Positions 34,092-43,619 of a stretch of DNA of 64,000 bases are shown piece by piece. The position numbers and the translations under genes were made by a program. The first letter of the stretch is position 1, and every line of letters starts with the position of its first letter. Origin of the DNA: JAFALK01 sp042701975 (GTDB lineage Bacteria > Pseudomonadota > Gammaproteobacteria > Burkholderiales > Burkholderiaceae_C); contig CP170561.1 in NCBI GenBank assembly GCA_042701975.1, positions 744,001 to 808,000 of the forward strand. The letters are read 5' to 3'. The notes below the pieces were generated by a model. It had not been told where the DNA came from. It did no database searches and worked only from the letters and a program-made list of their open reading frames with translations.

Positions 34092-35186
34092 TCAACCAAT
34101 GGATTCCACTTGGCGCGACTGCTGATAAGCCTTGCCGAAACGGTTGGCCAGGAACTCCGGCAGCTTCACCTCTTCCTGACGGACGAAGCCCTTCTGCGGC
34201 AGCTTGCCTTCGCGGAACAGGTCCACAGCAGCGCAGATGCCCGCAGCGGTGGTGATCTGGATGGCGGACAGCGGATGGGTCTCGTCGCGCTCGGCAAAGA
34301 TCTTGCGGGCAAAGACTTCCTGCAGCAGATGGCCGTTCTTCATGCCCGATACGGTCACGAACACCAGCACCACGTCCTGCATGGTGGCCGGCATGCTCTT
34401 GCGCATGATGTCCTTGAGCTTTTCCTGGTCGTTCTTCAGCTGCAGGTCGCCGAGCAGGAACTGCATCAGGTCGCGGTGGCCGGGGTAGCGCACGGTCTTG
34501 TAGTCGAGGTTCTTGACCTTGCCTTCCCAGGTTTCACACAAGGTGCCGAGGCCGCCCGAGGTGTTGAAGGCTTCGTATTCGGTGCCATCGAGCGAGAAGT
34601 GCTCCAGGCCTTCAAGCGGCAGCGCCTGGATGGCTTCGCCATCGAAGATCGCCTCGCAGGGATGGCAGTACTCGTTGATGAGGCCGTCCACGCTCCAGGT
34701 CAGGTTGTACTTCAGCGCGTTGGTCGGGAAGGCCGGCAGCGCGCCGACGCGCATCTTCACGTCGTGCAGCGAGTCGAAGCTCTTGGCCAGGTGATGGGCC
34801 ACGATGCCGATGAAGCCAGGCGCCAGGCCGCACTGCGGCATGAAGGCCGTCTTGGCGCCTTCAGCGATGCGCTTGATCTCCTTGGTGGCGGCCACGTCTT
34901 CGGTCAGGTCGAAGTAATGGCAGCCGGCTTCCAGCGAGAGGTGGGCGGCGGTGATGGCCAGGTGATACGGCAGCGCGTTGACGACGGCGTCCTTGCCGCG
35001 CAGGGCGGCGGCGAGTGCTGCCTTGTCTTCGGTGTCCACCAGCGAGCCGGCAATGCCCTCGGCCGCGAGCTTGTCAAGCGCGCCCTTGTTCTTGTCGACC
35101 ACGGTGACGGTGTAGTCGCCGGTGGCGTGCAGCAGGCGGGCGATGGTCTGGCCGATGTGTCCGGCGCCGAGCAGGGCGATCTTCAT
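34092..35186 (-). CDS. Saccharopine dehydrogenase-family / lysine 6-dehydrogenase-like protein
   Basis: The 364-residue protein begins MKIALLGAGHIGQTIARLL, an NAD-binding Rossmann motif. The ribosome site AGGAAG lies before this ATG; a longer open frame upstream is less likely. Family blocks follow: VVNALPYHLAITAAHLSLEAG, GLAPGFIGIVAHHLA and VDGLINEYCHPCEA. This group includes lysine 6-dehydrogenase, which oxidises the epsilon-amino group of lysine to form aminoadipate semialdehyde. The adjacent ALDH7 gene would complete the route. The divergent Lrp-type gene is the likely regulator. Confidence 0.85.
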   Translation of the reverse strand: MKIALLGAGHIGQTIARLLHATGDYTVTVVDKNKGALDKLAAEGIAGSLVDTEDKAALAAALRGKDAVVNALPYHLAITAAHLSLEAGCHYFDLTEDVAATKEIKRIAEGAKTAFMPQCGLAPGFIGIVAHHLAKSFDSLHDVKMRVGALPAFPTNALKYNLTWSVDGLINEYCHPCEAIFDGEAIQALPLEGLEHFSLDGTEYEAFNTSGGLGTLCETWEGKVKNLDYKTVRYPGHRDLMQFLLGDLQLKNDQEKLKDIMRKSMPATMQDVVLVFVTVSGMKNGHLLQEVFARKIFAERDETHPLSAIQITTAAGICAAVDLFREGKLPQKGFVRQEEVKLPEFLANRFGKAYQQSRQVESIG

Positions 35187-35253
35187 GGGGGTGCTTCCTG
35201 GAGAGAAAGAGAAATGCAGCGGGAGGGCTGGTCGCAGTCTAGGAAGAGCGCCG

Positions 35254-35324
35254 GACGAAATAAAGCGCCGTTTCGTCGAAAAAAAGCAGATCACGGACGA
35301 TTCGTCAGACAATGCCGACGAATC
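35254..35324. promoter_or_regulatory. Duplicated GACGAA inverted repeats between lysine genes and the Lrp-type gene
   Basis: Site I is GACGAAA (35254-35260) and TTTCGTC (35271-35277). Site II is GATTCGTC (35299-35306) and GACGAATC (35317-35324). Both have exact arms and a ten-base spacer. Nested odd-length palindromes TTTCG-T-CGAAA (35271-35281) and GACGA-T-TCGTC (35296-35306) share the arms. The region is the divergent promoter space. Lrp/AsnC octamers often bind such arrays, so this is the probable operator of the locus. Confidence 0.65.
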
Positions 35325-35344
35325 GCATCATTTCAGGGATAACG

Positions 35345-35782
35345 ATGAATCTCGACGGCGTCGACCGCAAGCTGCTCACCCTGCTGCAGGCCAACGCCCG
35401 CGCCAGCACGGCCGAGCTGGCCCGCAAGCTCGGCGTGGCGCGCACGACGGTGGTGGCGCGGCTGGCGCGGCTGGAGTCTTCAGGTGCCATCGTCGGCTAC
35501 ACGGTCCGACTGGGCAGCGAGGCCGCCGATCGCGCGGTGCAGGCCTATGTGGGCATCACGGTGCAACCGAAGGCTGGGCGCGAGGTGGTGCGCGCGCTGA
35601 CAAGGATTCCAGAGCTGCTGAAGCTCGCCTCGGTCAGTGGCGAGTTCGATTACCTGGCGCTGCTCAGTGCCGAATCGACGGCGCGGCTGGATGCGCTGCT
35701 GGACGAGATCGGGGAGATCGAGGGCGTGCTGAGGACGCACAGCTCCGTGGTGCTGGCGTTGCGGGTGGATCGCAATGCTTGA
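35345..35782 (+). CDS. Lrp/AsnC-family transcriptional regulator
   Basis: The 145-residue protein begins MNLDGVDRKLLTLLQANARA, with the helix-turn-helix at STAELARKLGVARTTVVARLARLE. A C-terminal RAM ligand domain follows (AYVGITVQPKAGREVVRAL, VSGEFDYLALLSAES). Family members bind amino acids and assemble into octamers. The ATG at 35345 after CAGGGATAACG is preferred over one 11 codons upstream, which would lie in operator site II. It is divergent from the lysine-catabolism genes and probably controls them and itself, with lysine or a catabolite as ligand. Confidence 0.9.
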   Translation: MNLDGVDRKLLTLLQANARASTAELARKLGVARTTVVARLARLESSGAIVGYTVRLGSEAADRAVQAYVGITVQPKAGREVVRALTRIPELLKLASVSGEFDYLALLSAESTARLDALLDEIGEIEGVLRTHSSVVLALRVDRNA

Positions 35783-35902
35783 GCTTGCGCTGTCTGGCGC
35801 AATCGATTCAAGACAGAGCGCGCGGCGGTCAGTGACGGCTTGCGCGGCTTACGTTCCGGGCGGGGTTCGGCTCGGCATCTGAGGCAGCGCTGGGCGACGA
35901 GA

Positions 35903-35935
35903 TCTGTACGCTCTCTGTACGCTCTCTGTACGCTC
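35903..35935. repeat. Three tandem copies of an 11-base unit
   Basis: TCTGTACGCTC occurs three times exactly in tandem. It lies in the 185-base gap between the Lrp-type gene and the convergent TPR gene. Each copy contains GTAC. Slippage is the simplest origin; a regulatory role is not indicated. Confidence 0.85.
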
Positions 35936-35967
35936 ACTTTCATGCAATTGAACTGCTGCACTGCCGA

Positions 35968-38466
35968 TCAATGATCCGACCGTTCTGCCAGGTCTTCCGG
36001 AGGTAGTCCTTGTGTCGAGCGAATCACCATGTGGCTGTACGCGGTCTCGAGGTTGCGTGTGAACGCAGCGGTATCGAACAGCCGGGAGGCCCGCACTTCG
36101 GTGGCAACACGTCGCCGGACATCTTGATAGTGCTCTCGCTGATTGCCCAGCTTCACCGCCAGCTCGACATAGGTGGCCTCGTCGCCGGCAACCAAGTCTG
36201 GGAGCCCGGCTGCCTCAAGAACGCTGCATGCGACGCGAGCTTGGAATGATTCGCCACGTTGAGTGAGCACGGGGAGGCCCATCCACAGCGCATCGCTGGC
36301 TGTGGTCCCCGCGTTGTACGGCAGGGTGTCCAGGAAAAGATCCGCCGTCGCCAGGTTGGCCAGGTAGTGGGTCCTGTCTGCCCGCGCTGCGAAGACGAGC
36401 CGTGCCGGGTCCAGCCCCATGGCCTGCGCGGTTGCTCGAAGGTGCTGCGGCGCTTGATCATCTTCACCCAGCAGCCAGAGCACGGAGCCTGGAACGTCAT
36501 GAAGGATGCGAGCCCAGGAAGCGAAGGTCGCGGGTGAAATCTTGCATGGATTGTTGAAGCAGCAGTAGACGAAGCCCGCTTCCGGCAATCCCAACGCAGT
36601 CCGGCCAACAGTTGCTTCAGGCCTGGGCCTTTTCCTGTCATTGGCCTGATACCACGGCAGGAAGGCAATCTTCTCGGCGTAGGCCGACCTGGCGCTGGAC
36701 GGAATGATGTGGCGATCGGCGATCAGATAGTCGTACAGCGGTGCACCGGCCGTGCCCAGGTACCCGAGGTAGGAGACCTGGATGGGCGCAGCCCCCATGG
36801 AGAAGATGCCGCTGCGCGCGCCATCGGTGAAGCCTGAAAGGTCGATGGCGATGTCGATCTCGGTGCTTCGGCACAGCTTCCCGATCATTTCATCGCTCAG
36901 GTGCTCGACGTCGAGAAAGCTGTCAAAGGCATCGCGCAACCGATCCTGCGCGGGATCGTTGCTCTTGGCACCGTAGTGGATGCCGATGACCTCGAACCGT
37001 TCTCGGTCATGGAGCTCGATGACCTCGGAGATCAAGAACGACACCGGGTGAGACTTGAAGTCCCTGGAGACGTACGCAATCCGAATGCGCCCGTCAGTTC
37101 GAGCGGGTGCTTTCTCGCCTACGGCTCGTCGCTGAGGGCAAGTCGCTTCGGTCCAGATTCGAGCAGCCGCTTGCTGCAGCTGCGGGTCGTCCACGAGCGT
37201 TTGCAATGCCAACGGCTGAATGACACGCGCACCTTTGCGGACCCCCATTGAGATCTCCGCGATTTCGGCATCGAGACTGGACCAGTCGAAGATGTGGGCG
37301 GCGGCGTACGCATGATTGCCCTGAAGCCAGTCCATCGAGGGCTGCAGGGCAACGGCTGCGGTCAAGTCGTCAAGCGCTCGCGCAAATTTGCGCTGCAACA
37401 TCCAGAGGTTGCCTCGATTGCTCAACGCCTCGGCATGGTCAGGCTTCAGCGCGACGGCGGCATTGAATGCAGCCATCGCTTCGTCTGGGCGCCGGAGATT
37501 CTTGAGGGCAAGACCGCGCAAATTTTGAATCGTCGTGTCGGCCGCTCCTTGGCCGATCAATCGATCCAGATCTTTCAACGCCTCTGCGTGTTGACCCAAG
37601 CTCACCCGCATCCGGGCGCGCTCAACAACGTACTGGACGTTGTTGGCATCTAGCTGAATCGCGCAGTCAAATGCGATGAGAGCTGCCTCTGGCAGATTCA
37701 GGGTCTGATACGCCAAGCCCAAGGAATAGTAGGCATAGGCATACCCCGGATTCACTTCGATGGCACGCTCATACGCAGCAATGGCTTCCTGTGCCCTTCC
37801 CAATTCCAGAAGAGACACACCCCAGTTGTGCTGGGCATTGGCGTTGTCGGGTTGAAGCTTGCAAACGCCGGCATAGCAGCGCTCGGCTGCATCCCAGCGT
37901 CCTTGCCCGGCGAGAAGATTTCCGAGACGCAGATAGATCTGAGGCTCGGTAGGAAACACGGCAACTGCATTCGAGAGGACCCCGACTGCGTCCTCGATCT
38001 GTCCAGCATGCTCAAGAAGCGCCGAGAGGCCCATGTGGCCGGCCAAGACTTTCGGCTCTTGGGAAGTGAGGTCAAGAAAGGCGCGCATGGCGCCTTGGAT
38101 ATCGCCGACATGGCTCAAGGATTGAGCGGCTTCAACCCTGCTATCGACGAAGCTCCGATCCAAGGAGGCGGCCTGTCGAAACGAAGCCAACGCCGCAACA
38201 TGGTCGCCGATACCGCGCAACGCGAGGCCCAGGTTGTGGCAACTGGCGGCATCGGGCGCTTCTTGGACGGCGTTGCGCAGCCATTGAACGGCATCGGCAG
38301 GACGCTGAGTGCGCAAAGCAATGGCTCCGAGCAAGCGCAGCGAGGTCACGTGCCGAGGCTGGGCAGCAAGCACGACTTTGAGCAGTCGTTCTGATTCCGC
38401 CAATCGTCCTGCATTGAAAGCTGCAACGCCATTCCGAAAGGCCTCATCCGCGGGCCGATTCCGCAT
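35968..38466 (-). CDS. TPR-containing OGT/SPINDLY-type glycosyltransferase (GT41-like)
   Basis: The 832-residue protein starts best at MRNRPADEAFRNGVAAFNAG. About residues 5-420 hold a dozen TPR units (WDAAERCYAGVCKLQPDNAN, YAYAYYSLGLAYQTLNLPEA). The C-terminal half is an O-GlcNAc-transferase-like GT-B domain: SRDFKSHPVSFLI, IDLSGFTDGARSGIFSMGAAP, SYLGYLGTAGAPLYDYLIAD, CFNNPCKISP, and FLDTLPYNAGTTASDALWMG. It is cytosolic, with no signal peptide. In bacteria such proteins glycosylate flagellins, autotransporters or glycans. Codons here are visibly less GC-rich than in neighbours, suggesting acquisition. The 247 bases upstream hold no gene. Confidence 0.87.
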   Translation of the reverse strand: MRNRPADEAFRNGVAAFNAGRLAESERLLKVVLAAQPRHVTSLRLLGAIALRTQRPADAVQWLRNAVQEAPDAASCHNLGLALRGIGDHVAALASFRQAASLDRSFVDSRVEAAQSLSHVGDIQGAMRAFLDLTSQEPKVLAGHMGLSALLEHAGQIEDAVGVLSNAVAVFPTEPQIYLRLGNLLAGQGRWDAAERCYAGVCKLQPDNANAQHNWGVSLLELGRAQEAIAAYERAIEVNPGYAYAYYSLGLAYQTLNLPEAALIAFDCAIQLDANNVQYVVERARMRVSLGQHAEALKDLDRLIGQGAADTTIQNLRGLALKNLRRPDEAMAAFNAAVALKPDHAEALSNRGNLWMLQRKFARALDDLTAAVALQPSMDWLQGNHAYAAAHIFDWSSLDAEIAEISMGVRKGARVIQPLALQTLVDDPQLQQAAARIWTEATCPQRRAVGEKAPARTDGRIRIAYVSRDFKSHPVSFLISEVIELHDRERFEVIGIHYGAKSNDPAQDRLRDAFDSFLDVEHLSDEMIGKLCRSTEIDIAIDLSGFTDGARSGIFSMGAAPIQVSYLGYLGTAGAPLYDYLIADRHIIPSSARSAYAEKIAFLPWYQANDRKRPRPEATVGRTALGLPEAGFVYCCFNNPCKISPATFASWARILHDVPGSVLWLLGEDDQAPQHLRATAQAMGLDPARLVFAARADRTHYLANLATADLFLDTLPYNAGTTASDALWMGLPVLTQRGESFQARVACSVLEAAGLPDLVAGDEATYVELAVKLGNQREHYQDVRRRVATEVRASRLFDTAAFTRNLETAYSHMVIRSTQGLPPEDLAERSDH

Positions 38467-38713
38467 CTTGTTCAACGGGTTGCCACTCCACTTTGACTGT
38501 CGTTCACCTGGGCCGGTCAGCGGTAGCTGAGGCCGCACCCGTGGGCAAATGGGTAGGGCCTGCGGTTCGCACTGAGCGCCGGAGCCCTTGGCGAGTATCG
38601 CTGGAGCGTGACCGTGGGCACTGTCACAAGAAGCATCCATTGAGCAGCCATTTCCACTCAGAAACGAACGCTCGGAACCAGCAGCAAAACTCGCTGCCGG
38701 ACCACCCCTGCTC

Positions 38714-39507
38714 TCAGATCACCCGATGCTGCAACGCCGGCAACTGCTCCCGCACCTGCTTCAGCCTCGCCGGATTGAATTCCGCCAGCGCCACGCCCTC
38801 GCCTTCCGGCACGCAGGCCAGCACCTCGCCCCAGGGGTCGATGACCATGCTGTGGCCCCAGGTACGGCGGCCGTTCTCGTGCTTGCCGCCTTGGGCGCTG
38901 GCGATGACGTAACTCTGGTTCTCGACGGCGCGGGCGCGCAGCAGCAGCTCCCAGTGTTTTTCGCCCGTCGTGTAGGTGAAGGCGGCCGGCACGCTGATCA
39001 GCTGGCAGTCGCCCATGGCGCGGTAGAGCTCGGGGAAGCGCAGGTCGTAGCAGATGGACAGGCCGCAGCGCAGGCCGTTGATATCCGCGGTGGTGGGCAC
39101 CAGCCGGCTTCGAGCACGCGGCCTTCGTCGTAGCGCTCGCGGCCGTTGTCGAAGCAAAAGAGATGGATCTTGTCGTAGCGCGCCACCCGGCGGCCGTCGG
39201 GCGCGAAGACACAGCAGCTGTTGCGGGCGCGGGTCGGGTCGATCGAGCGCATGGGCAGGGTGCCGCCGATGATCCACAGGCCAAGCTCGCGCGCGGCGTT
39301 CGACAACATCGACTGGATGGGGCCCACGCCGTCTTCTTCGATCAGCGCCAGCTTGGCTTCGTCACCAACGCCCATGAAGCAGAAGTACTCGGGCAGTGCT
39401 GCGACCTTGGCGCCGTCGGCTGCGGCTTCCTCGAGCAGGCGCCGAGCGGCTGCGAGATTGCGTTCGAGATCGGGCGTGGAAACCATCTGGATTGCGGCCA
39501 ACTTCAT
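38714..39507 (-). pseudogene. Nitrilase/omega-amidase family carbon-nitrogen hydrolase, frameshifted
   Basis: The N-terminal frame runs from MKLAAIQMVSTPDLERNLAA through ALPEYFCFMG (catalytic Glu) and RYDKIHLFCFDNG (catalytic Lys) to RVLEAG near 39108. The rest continues in another frame from LVPTTADINGLRCGLSICYDLRFPELYR (nucleophile Cys in ICYD) to the stop. One base is missing, most simply a C in GCCGG(C)CTGG around 39100-39112. Restored, the protein has about 264 residues with a full Glu-Lys-Cys triad, as in Nit1/deaminated-glutathione amidases. Its start overlaps the yhdP stop. It is either a real break or a base-call error. Confidence 0.87.
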
Positions 39508-42500
39508 CGCTGCTTTCCTTCCTGCGGTGCTGCTGTGGCCTCGGCGCGAGGCGATTCGAGCTTTTCGACCTTGGGATCGTCCCAGGTGCCGGTGATGTGG
39601 AACTCGCGCGTGCCGGCTTCGGCCATGGGCTTGGAGAGCAGCAGCTGCGCGAGGAAGGTGCCCAGGCCGATGGCCGGGTTGATCGCAGCATAGGCGAGCG
39701 AGGCGCCGCCGGCATTGATCTCGGGAATGACGACGACGCGCAGGTCTTGCGTTTCAGCAGCCAGATCGGTACGGCCATCGATCAGCACGGCGGCCTGCAC
39801 GCCTTTGACCTTCAGGTTGGCGCTGCTGGCCACGCCGCGCGCCACGGCCACGTCGCCGGTCACGCCGTCGAAGGCGAAGCCTTCGGAGAACACATCGCGG
39901 AAATCGAAGAGCAGCCGGCGCGGCAGCGATTGCAGCGAGAGCACGCCGAGCAGCCGACCCACGCCGGGCTCCGCCTTGAGGAACTGGCCGGCGTCGAGCT
40001 GCAGCTTGAGCGAGCCGGTCATGCTGGGGAAATCCAGCGCCATCGGCGAGCCGGTCCAGCCCAGGTGGCCGGTCAGCTGGCCCTTGCCGCGGCGCAGCAC
40101 TTCGCCCATGCCCATGCGTTGCAGCAGCTTGCCGGCGTCGTAGACATCCAGCGTCCAGTCCAGTTCGGTGCGGCGCGGCCCACCGGCCTTGGCCGACCAG
40201 TTGCCGGTGGCGGCGAGCCGGCCATCGGGATTGCTGACGCTGAGCCGGGCCAAGCGCCAGTCGCGCGCTGCACCGCTGGACTGCGCGTCGATTTCGAGCT
40301 TGCCGAGCTTCTTGCCCTTGAGTTCGAACTCTTCGGCCACGATGTCCAGCGCCGGCACCTGGCCGGCTTCGTGTTCGAGGCCGCGATCGAGCAGCTCGGT
40401 CACGGAATCCACTTCCTGCTTCGGGATCGATAGCCGGCTCAGGCGCGCATGAACGCGCGCCAGCTGGCCGGAGCGCGCCAGCTGCAGCTCGATGCGGCCG
40501 GCCAGTTGCTCGGCGTCGACCTTGAGGCTCCAGCCGCTCATGCCGTTGCCGTAGCTGACGCGACCCACCGTGCCGCTCAGGTTGCGCAGTGTGCGGCCGG
40601 TCAGCAGCACGCTTTGCGCCTTGAGCTCGATGCTCTCGGGCATGTAGCCGGAGTCCAGTGCGTCGCTGCTGTTGCCGCTGCCTGCGCCACCACCGCCGCC
40701 GAACTGTGTCAGCCACGCATCCACATTGAGCGTGCCGATGCGCGCCTGGCCCAGGACGCCCGATTGCGGCAGCGTCGGCAGCGCGTCCTGCAAGGCCACG
40801 GCGCCGCGCAGCACCTTGGCCGTGTCGCCGCTGGTGTCGCGCTGGTACTGCATGGCGAAGAGCTTGCCCAGCTCCACGCGCAGCTCGTCGCGGTTCGTGC
40901 CTTGCGGCGTGATGCGCACGGCCAGCGGCAGGTTGGTGTCGGCATCCTTGTTCAGCGGCGCCGGCAGGTTCAGAGCCAGGCCGACGAGGTTGCTCGCCAC
41001 GCTCAGGTCCATGCCGCCGCCCTGCGCGCTGCTCGGGAAGGCCAGCTGCAGCTTGTAGGCCGCCTGCCCCGTGGCCGAGTGCGCGACGCGCGCCACGATG
41101 CCCAGCTCGTTCGCGCGCCGCAGCGCCTCGGCCGTGGCCGTGCCGGAAGCGGTGAAGCGCAGCGAGCCGTCCTTCTGCGTGCCGCCGTCGAAGCTGGCAT
41201 CGCCGCCCACCACACGCGCCTGGCCACCCGTGACCTGCACGCCCTTGGTGTCGAAGTCGATCTTGGCGCGGGCGTTGCTCATCAGCGGCGCGTCGGGCCG
41301 GATGCGCAGCTCGTTGCCGGCCAGCAGCAGGCTGCCCTTGACGGCCGATCGGTTCATGTCCGAGAGCATCAGGGCCACCGAGAGCTTGAGCCCCGCATTG
41401 CCGCTGCCTGTGGCCTGCGCCAGGCCATGGCCGGTCCACTCGTCCAACGGCGAGGCGTGCATGAAGGCCAGCAGCTCCTGCAGCGGGCCGCGGCCGTTGC
41501 CGTCCAGTGTCAGCACGGCCTGGTGGTGCGAGAAATCCTTGATGCCGCCGTTGATGCCGTAGAGCTCGTAGCCCAGGGCTCGGGCGCGGCCGTTGACGAT
41601 CTGCATGCCGGCACGCTCGAAAACGAGGCCGGCGTCGATCTGCTCGAACGGCGGCCAGGGCGGCGTGTGGCCCGCCACATCGGGCGGCACGTAGCTCAGG
41701 CCGACCGTGCGCGCATCGGCGGTGATGCGGAACTGTTCGCCGGCCTTGATGGCGACGGGGGCATCGAAGGGGAAGCGGTCCAGCTCGCCGCGCACCAGCA
41801 CGTTGACGTTCTCGGCCCGGCCGCCGTGCAGGGCGCGCTTGAGGTAGCTGCGCGTGTCCGTCAGCCACACGGGCAGGTAGCGCTGGACCCGCTCGGCGTC
41901 CACGCGCTCGATGCGGCCGGTGAGCTCCATCCAGCCGGCCGGCTTGTTGGCCACGCTGTGCCACTGGCCCTCGAAACGGCCACGCAGGTCGGGGTTGCGG
42001 ATCTCCAGCGCGCCGACCTTGACCTCGACCCTGGCCGGCGAGCCCTCGATCTTCCATTGCAGCTGGGCCGCGAGGTGGTCGATGGGCAGCTCGGCATCCT
42101 CGAACAGCCCCGGCACGTCCACGTGACCCTTCTCGATCTGCAGCTGCGCGCTGCCGCCCTTCTCGTTGGCGTCGAGCTGCACGCTGGCGCCGGACAGGCC
42201 GGGGCGGCCGATGCCCGGGCTGCCGTCCGGGTGCGTCGATTCGCGCGGCTCGGCCGAGAGCCCTTGCAGGCTGGCCTGCACGCGGTAGGTCAGCGGCGCC
42301 TCCAGCGGGCCCTTCCAGCTGGCCTTGAGGTTGCTGACCACGCCTTGCGGATCGAGTTGGTCCAGCCATTCGCGCGGCGCCGTGCCGATGGGCAGACGCT
42401 CGGCGATGCTGGCCATCAGGCCGAAGTCCAGCCGCTCGGCCGCAACCTCGCCGCCCAGCAGCTTGGCCTTGTCGAGCTGGTCGGTCTGCGTGTTGGAGAG

Positions 42501-43553
42501 CTGCAGGCTCACGCCCCAGTTGGAGCGCGGCCAGTCCAGGCCGTCCGCGCCCTTGAAGCCCAGCTGTGTGGCCTTGAGCGAGAGCGTCTTGGCATCGCGC
42601 GACAGCTGCAGCCGGCCTTCGATGTGCTCCAGCTCCAGCTGTTCGGCCTTGGCATTCAGGCGCAGCTTGACGGCGCGCAGGCCCATGTCCAGCGTGACGG
42701 ACTGCGGCTGGCCCTGCTGCAGATCCACCCAGGCGCGCAGCGCGCCGTCGCCCTCGTTCAGCTCGAAGGGCAGGTCGACGTAGCGGCGCAGCTCGCGCAG
42801 GTCGGCGCGCGGCAGCTCGGCAAAGAGCTGCCCGCTCCAAAATCGCAGGTCGCCGGGGCGCTTGAGCAGCTTCTGCGTGAAGCGCCCGCGCAGCGAGAAA
42901 CGCTGGCCCCAGGCCTCGGGCGGCGTGGCGTCCAGGCGCATGTCGTGGTGGCGCAGGCTGTTGCGCAGCACGAGGTTCAGGTCCGAAAGCTCCAGCGGCG
43001 CGGCTTGGCGCTGCTCATCCACCCAGCGGATGCGGCCATGGCGGATGGCGAACTCGGTCTGCGAGAAGAACCAGTCGTTGAAGGCCTGGACCTGGCTGGC
43101 GTCGGCCGTGGTGTTGGCGTCGCCCTGCATGGACAGGCCGGCCACGAAGATGCGGCCGGTGCCGTCGCGGCGCACTTCCAGCTGCGGGCCGTCGATCACG
43201 AGCTGTTCCAGCTTCAGGCTGAAGGTGAAGATCGAACGCGGGGAGATCACCGCCGTGACCTTGGGCAGGCTCAGCGCCGGGCGGCCTGTGGGGTCGAGCA
43301 GACGGACTTCAGACAGCTCCAGCCGTGGACTGATGCCGCCGGCCGTGACTTGCATCGCACCGATCTGGACTTTCGTCCCCAATTGGCGACTGGCCTCTGC
43401 CTCCACCCTCGGACGCCAATCGTCGATGTGCGGCAGAATCGCCCACTGCAAAACCAGCCAGGCCAGCAGGATCAAGCCCCAGGCCACGCCGAGCAGCACC
43501 AGGGCCCAGCGCAAAACCCGCATGAGAAAGCGCGCAGGTCGATGGAGCCGCAT
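39504..43553 (-). CDS. yhdP: YhdP-family AsmA-like envelope protein
   Basis: The roughly 1349-residue product has an N-terminal transmembrane helix (LMRVLRWALVLLGVAWGLILL-type stretch near residues 11-34). A very long periplasmic beta-rich repeat region follows (DUF3971 and AsmA-like), ending AYAAINPAIGLGTFLAQLLL and GTWDDPKVEKLESPR. YhdP and its AsmA relatives bridge inner and outer membranes and help phospholipid transport. Start choice is 43553 or 43523 (MRVLRWAL); neither has a clear ribosome site. It is divergent from glnE and coupled at its 3' end to the nitrilase gene, the usual Burkholderiales order. Confidence 0.9.
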   Translation of the reverse strand: MRLHRPARFLMRVLRWALVLLGVAWGLILLAWLVLQWAILPHIDDWRPRVEAEASRQLGTKVQIGAMQVTAGGISPRLELSEVRLLDPTGRPALSLPKVTAVISPRSIFTFSLKLEQLVIDGPQLEVRRDGTGRIFVAGLSMQGDANTTADASQVQAFNDWFFSQTEFAIRHGRIRWVDEQRQAAPLELSDLNLVLRNSLRHHDMRLDATPPEAWGQRFSLRGRFTQKLLKRPGDLRFWSGQLFAELPRADLRELRRYVDLPFELNEGDGALRAWVDLQQGQPQSVTLDMGLRAVKLRLNAKAEQLELEHIEGRLQLSRDAKTLSLKATQLGFKGADGLDWPRSNWGVSLQLSNTQTDQLDKAKLLGGEVAAERLDFGLMASIAERLPIGTAPREWLDQLDPQGVVSNLKASWKGPLEAPLTYRVQASLQGLSAEPRESTHPDGSPGIGRPGLSGASVQLDANEKGGSAQLQIEKGHVDVPGLFEDAELPIDHLAAQLQWKIEGSPARVEVKVGALEIRNPDLRGRFEGQWHSVANKPAGWMELTGRIERVDAERVQRYLPVWLTDTRSYLKRALHGGRAENVNVLVRGELDRFPFDAPVAIKAGEQFRITADARTVGLSYVPPDVAGHTPPWPPFEQIDAGLVFERAGMQIVNGRARALGYELYGINGGIKDFSHHQAVLTLDGNGRGPLQELLAFMHASPLDEWTGHGLAQATGSGNAGLKLSVALMLSDMNRSAVKGSLLLAGNELRIRPDAPLMSNARAKIDFDTKGVQVTGGQARVVGGDASFDGGTQKDGSLRFTASGTATAEALRRANELGIVARVAHSATGQAAYKLQLAFPSSAQGGGMDLSVASNLVGLALNLPAPLNKDADTNLPLAVRITPQGTNRDELRVELGKLFAMQYQRDTSGDTAKVLRGAVALQDALPTLPQSGVLGQARIGTLNVDAWLTQFGGGGGAGSGNSSDALDSGYMPESIELKAQSVLLTGRTLRNLSGTVGRVSYGNGMSGWSLKVDAEQLAGRIELQLARSGQLARVHARLSRLSIPKQEVDSVTELLDRGLEHEAGQVPALDIVAEEFELKGKKLGKLEIDAQSSGAARDWRLARLSVSNPDGRLAATGNWSAKAGGPRRTELDWTLDVYDAGKLLQRMGMGEVLRRGKGQLTGHLGWTGSPMALDFPSMTGSLKLQLDAGQFLKAEPGVGRLLGVLSLQSLPRRLLFDFRDVFSEGFAFDGVTGDVAVARGVASSANLKVKGVQAAVLIDGRTDLAAETQDLRVVVIPEINAGGASLAYAAINPAIGLGTFLAQLLLSKPMAEAGTREFHITGTWDDPKVEKLESPRAEATAAPQEGKQR

Positions 43554-43619
43554 CGCGGCGTGGGCAGAGAAGTGCAATTGATTCTTGTCGGAGCCGCGGC
43601 GGCGGATGCTGCAAATTCT

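Noticed and set aside
40449..43619. Long plus-strand open frame across yhdP leading into glnE
   Set aside because: It is the antisense shadow of yhdP. GlnE homology starts at the ATG at 43620.
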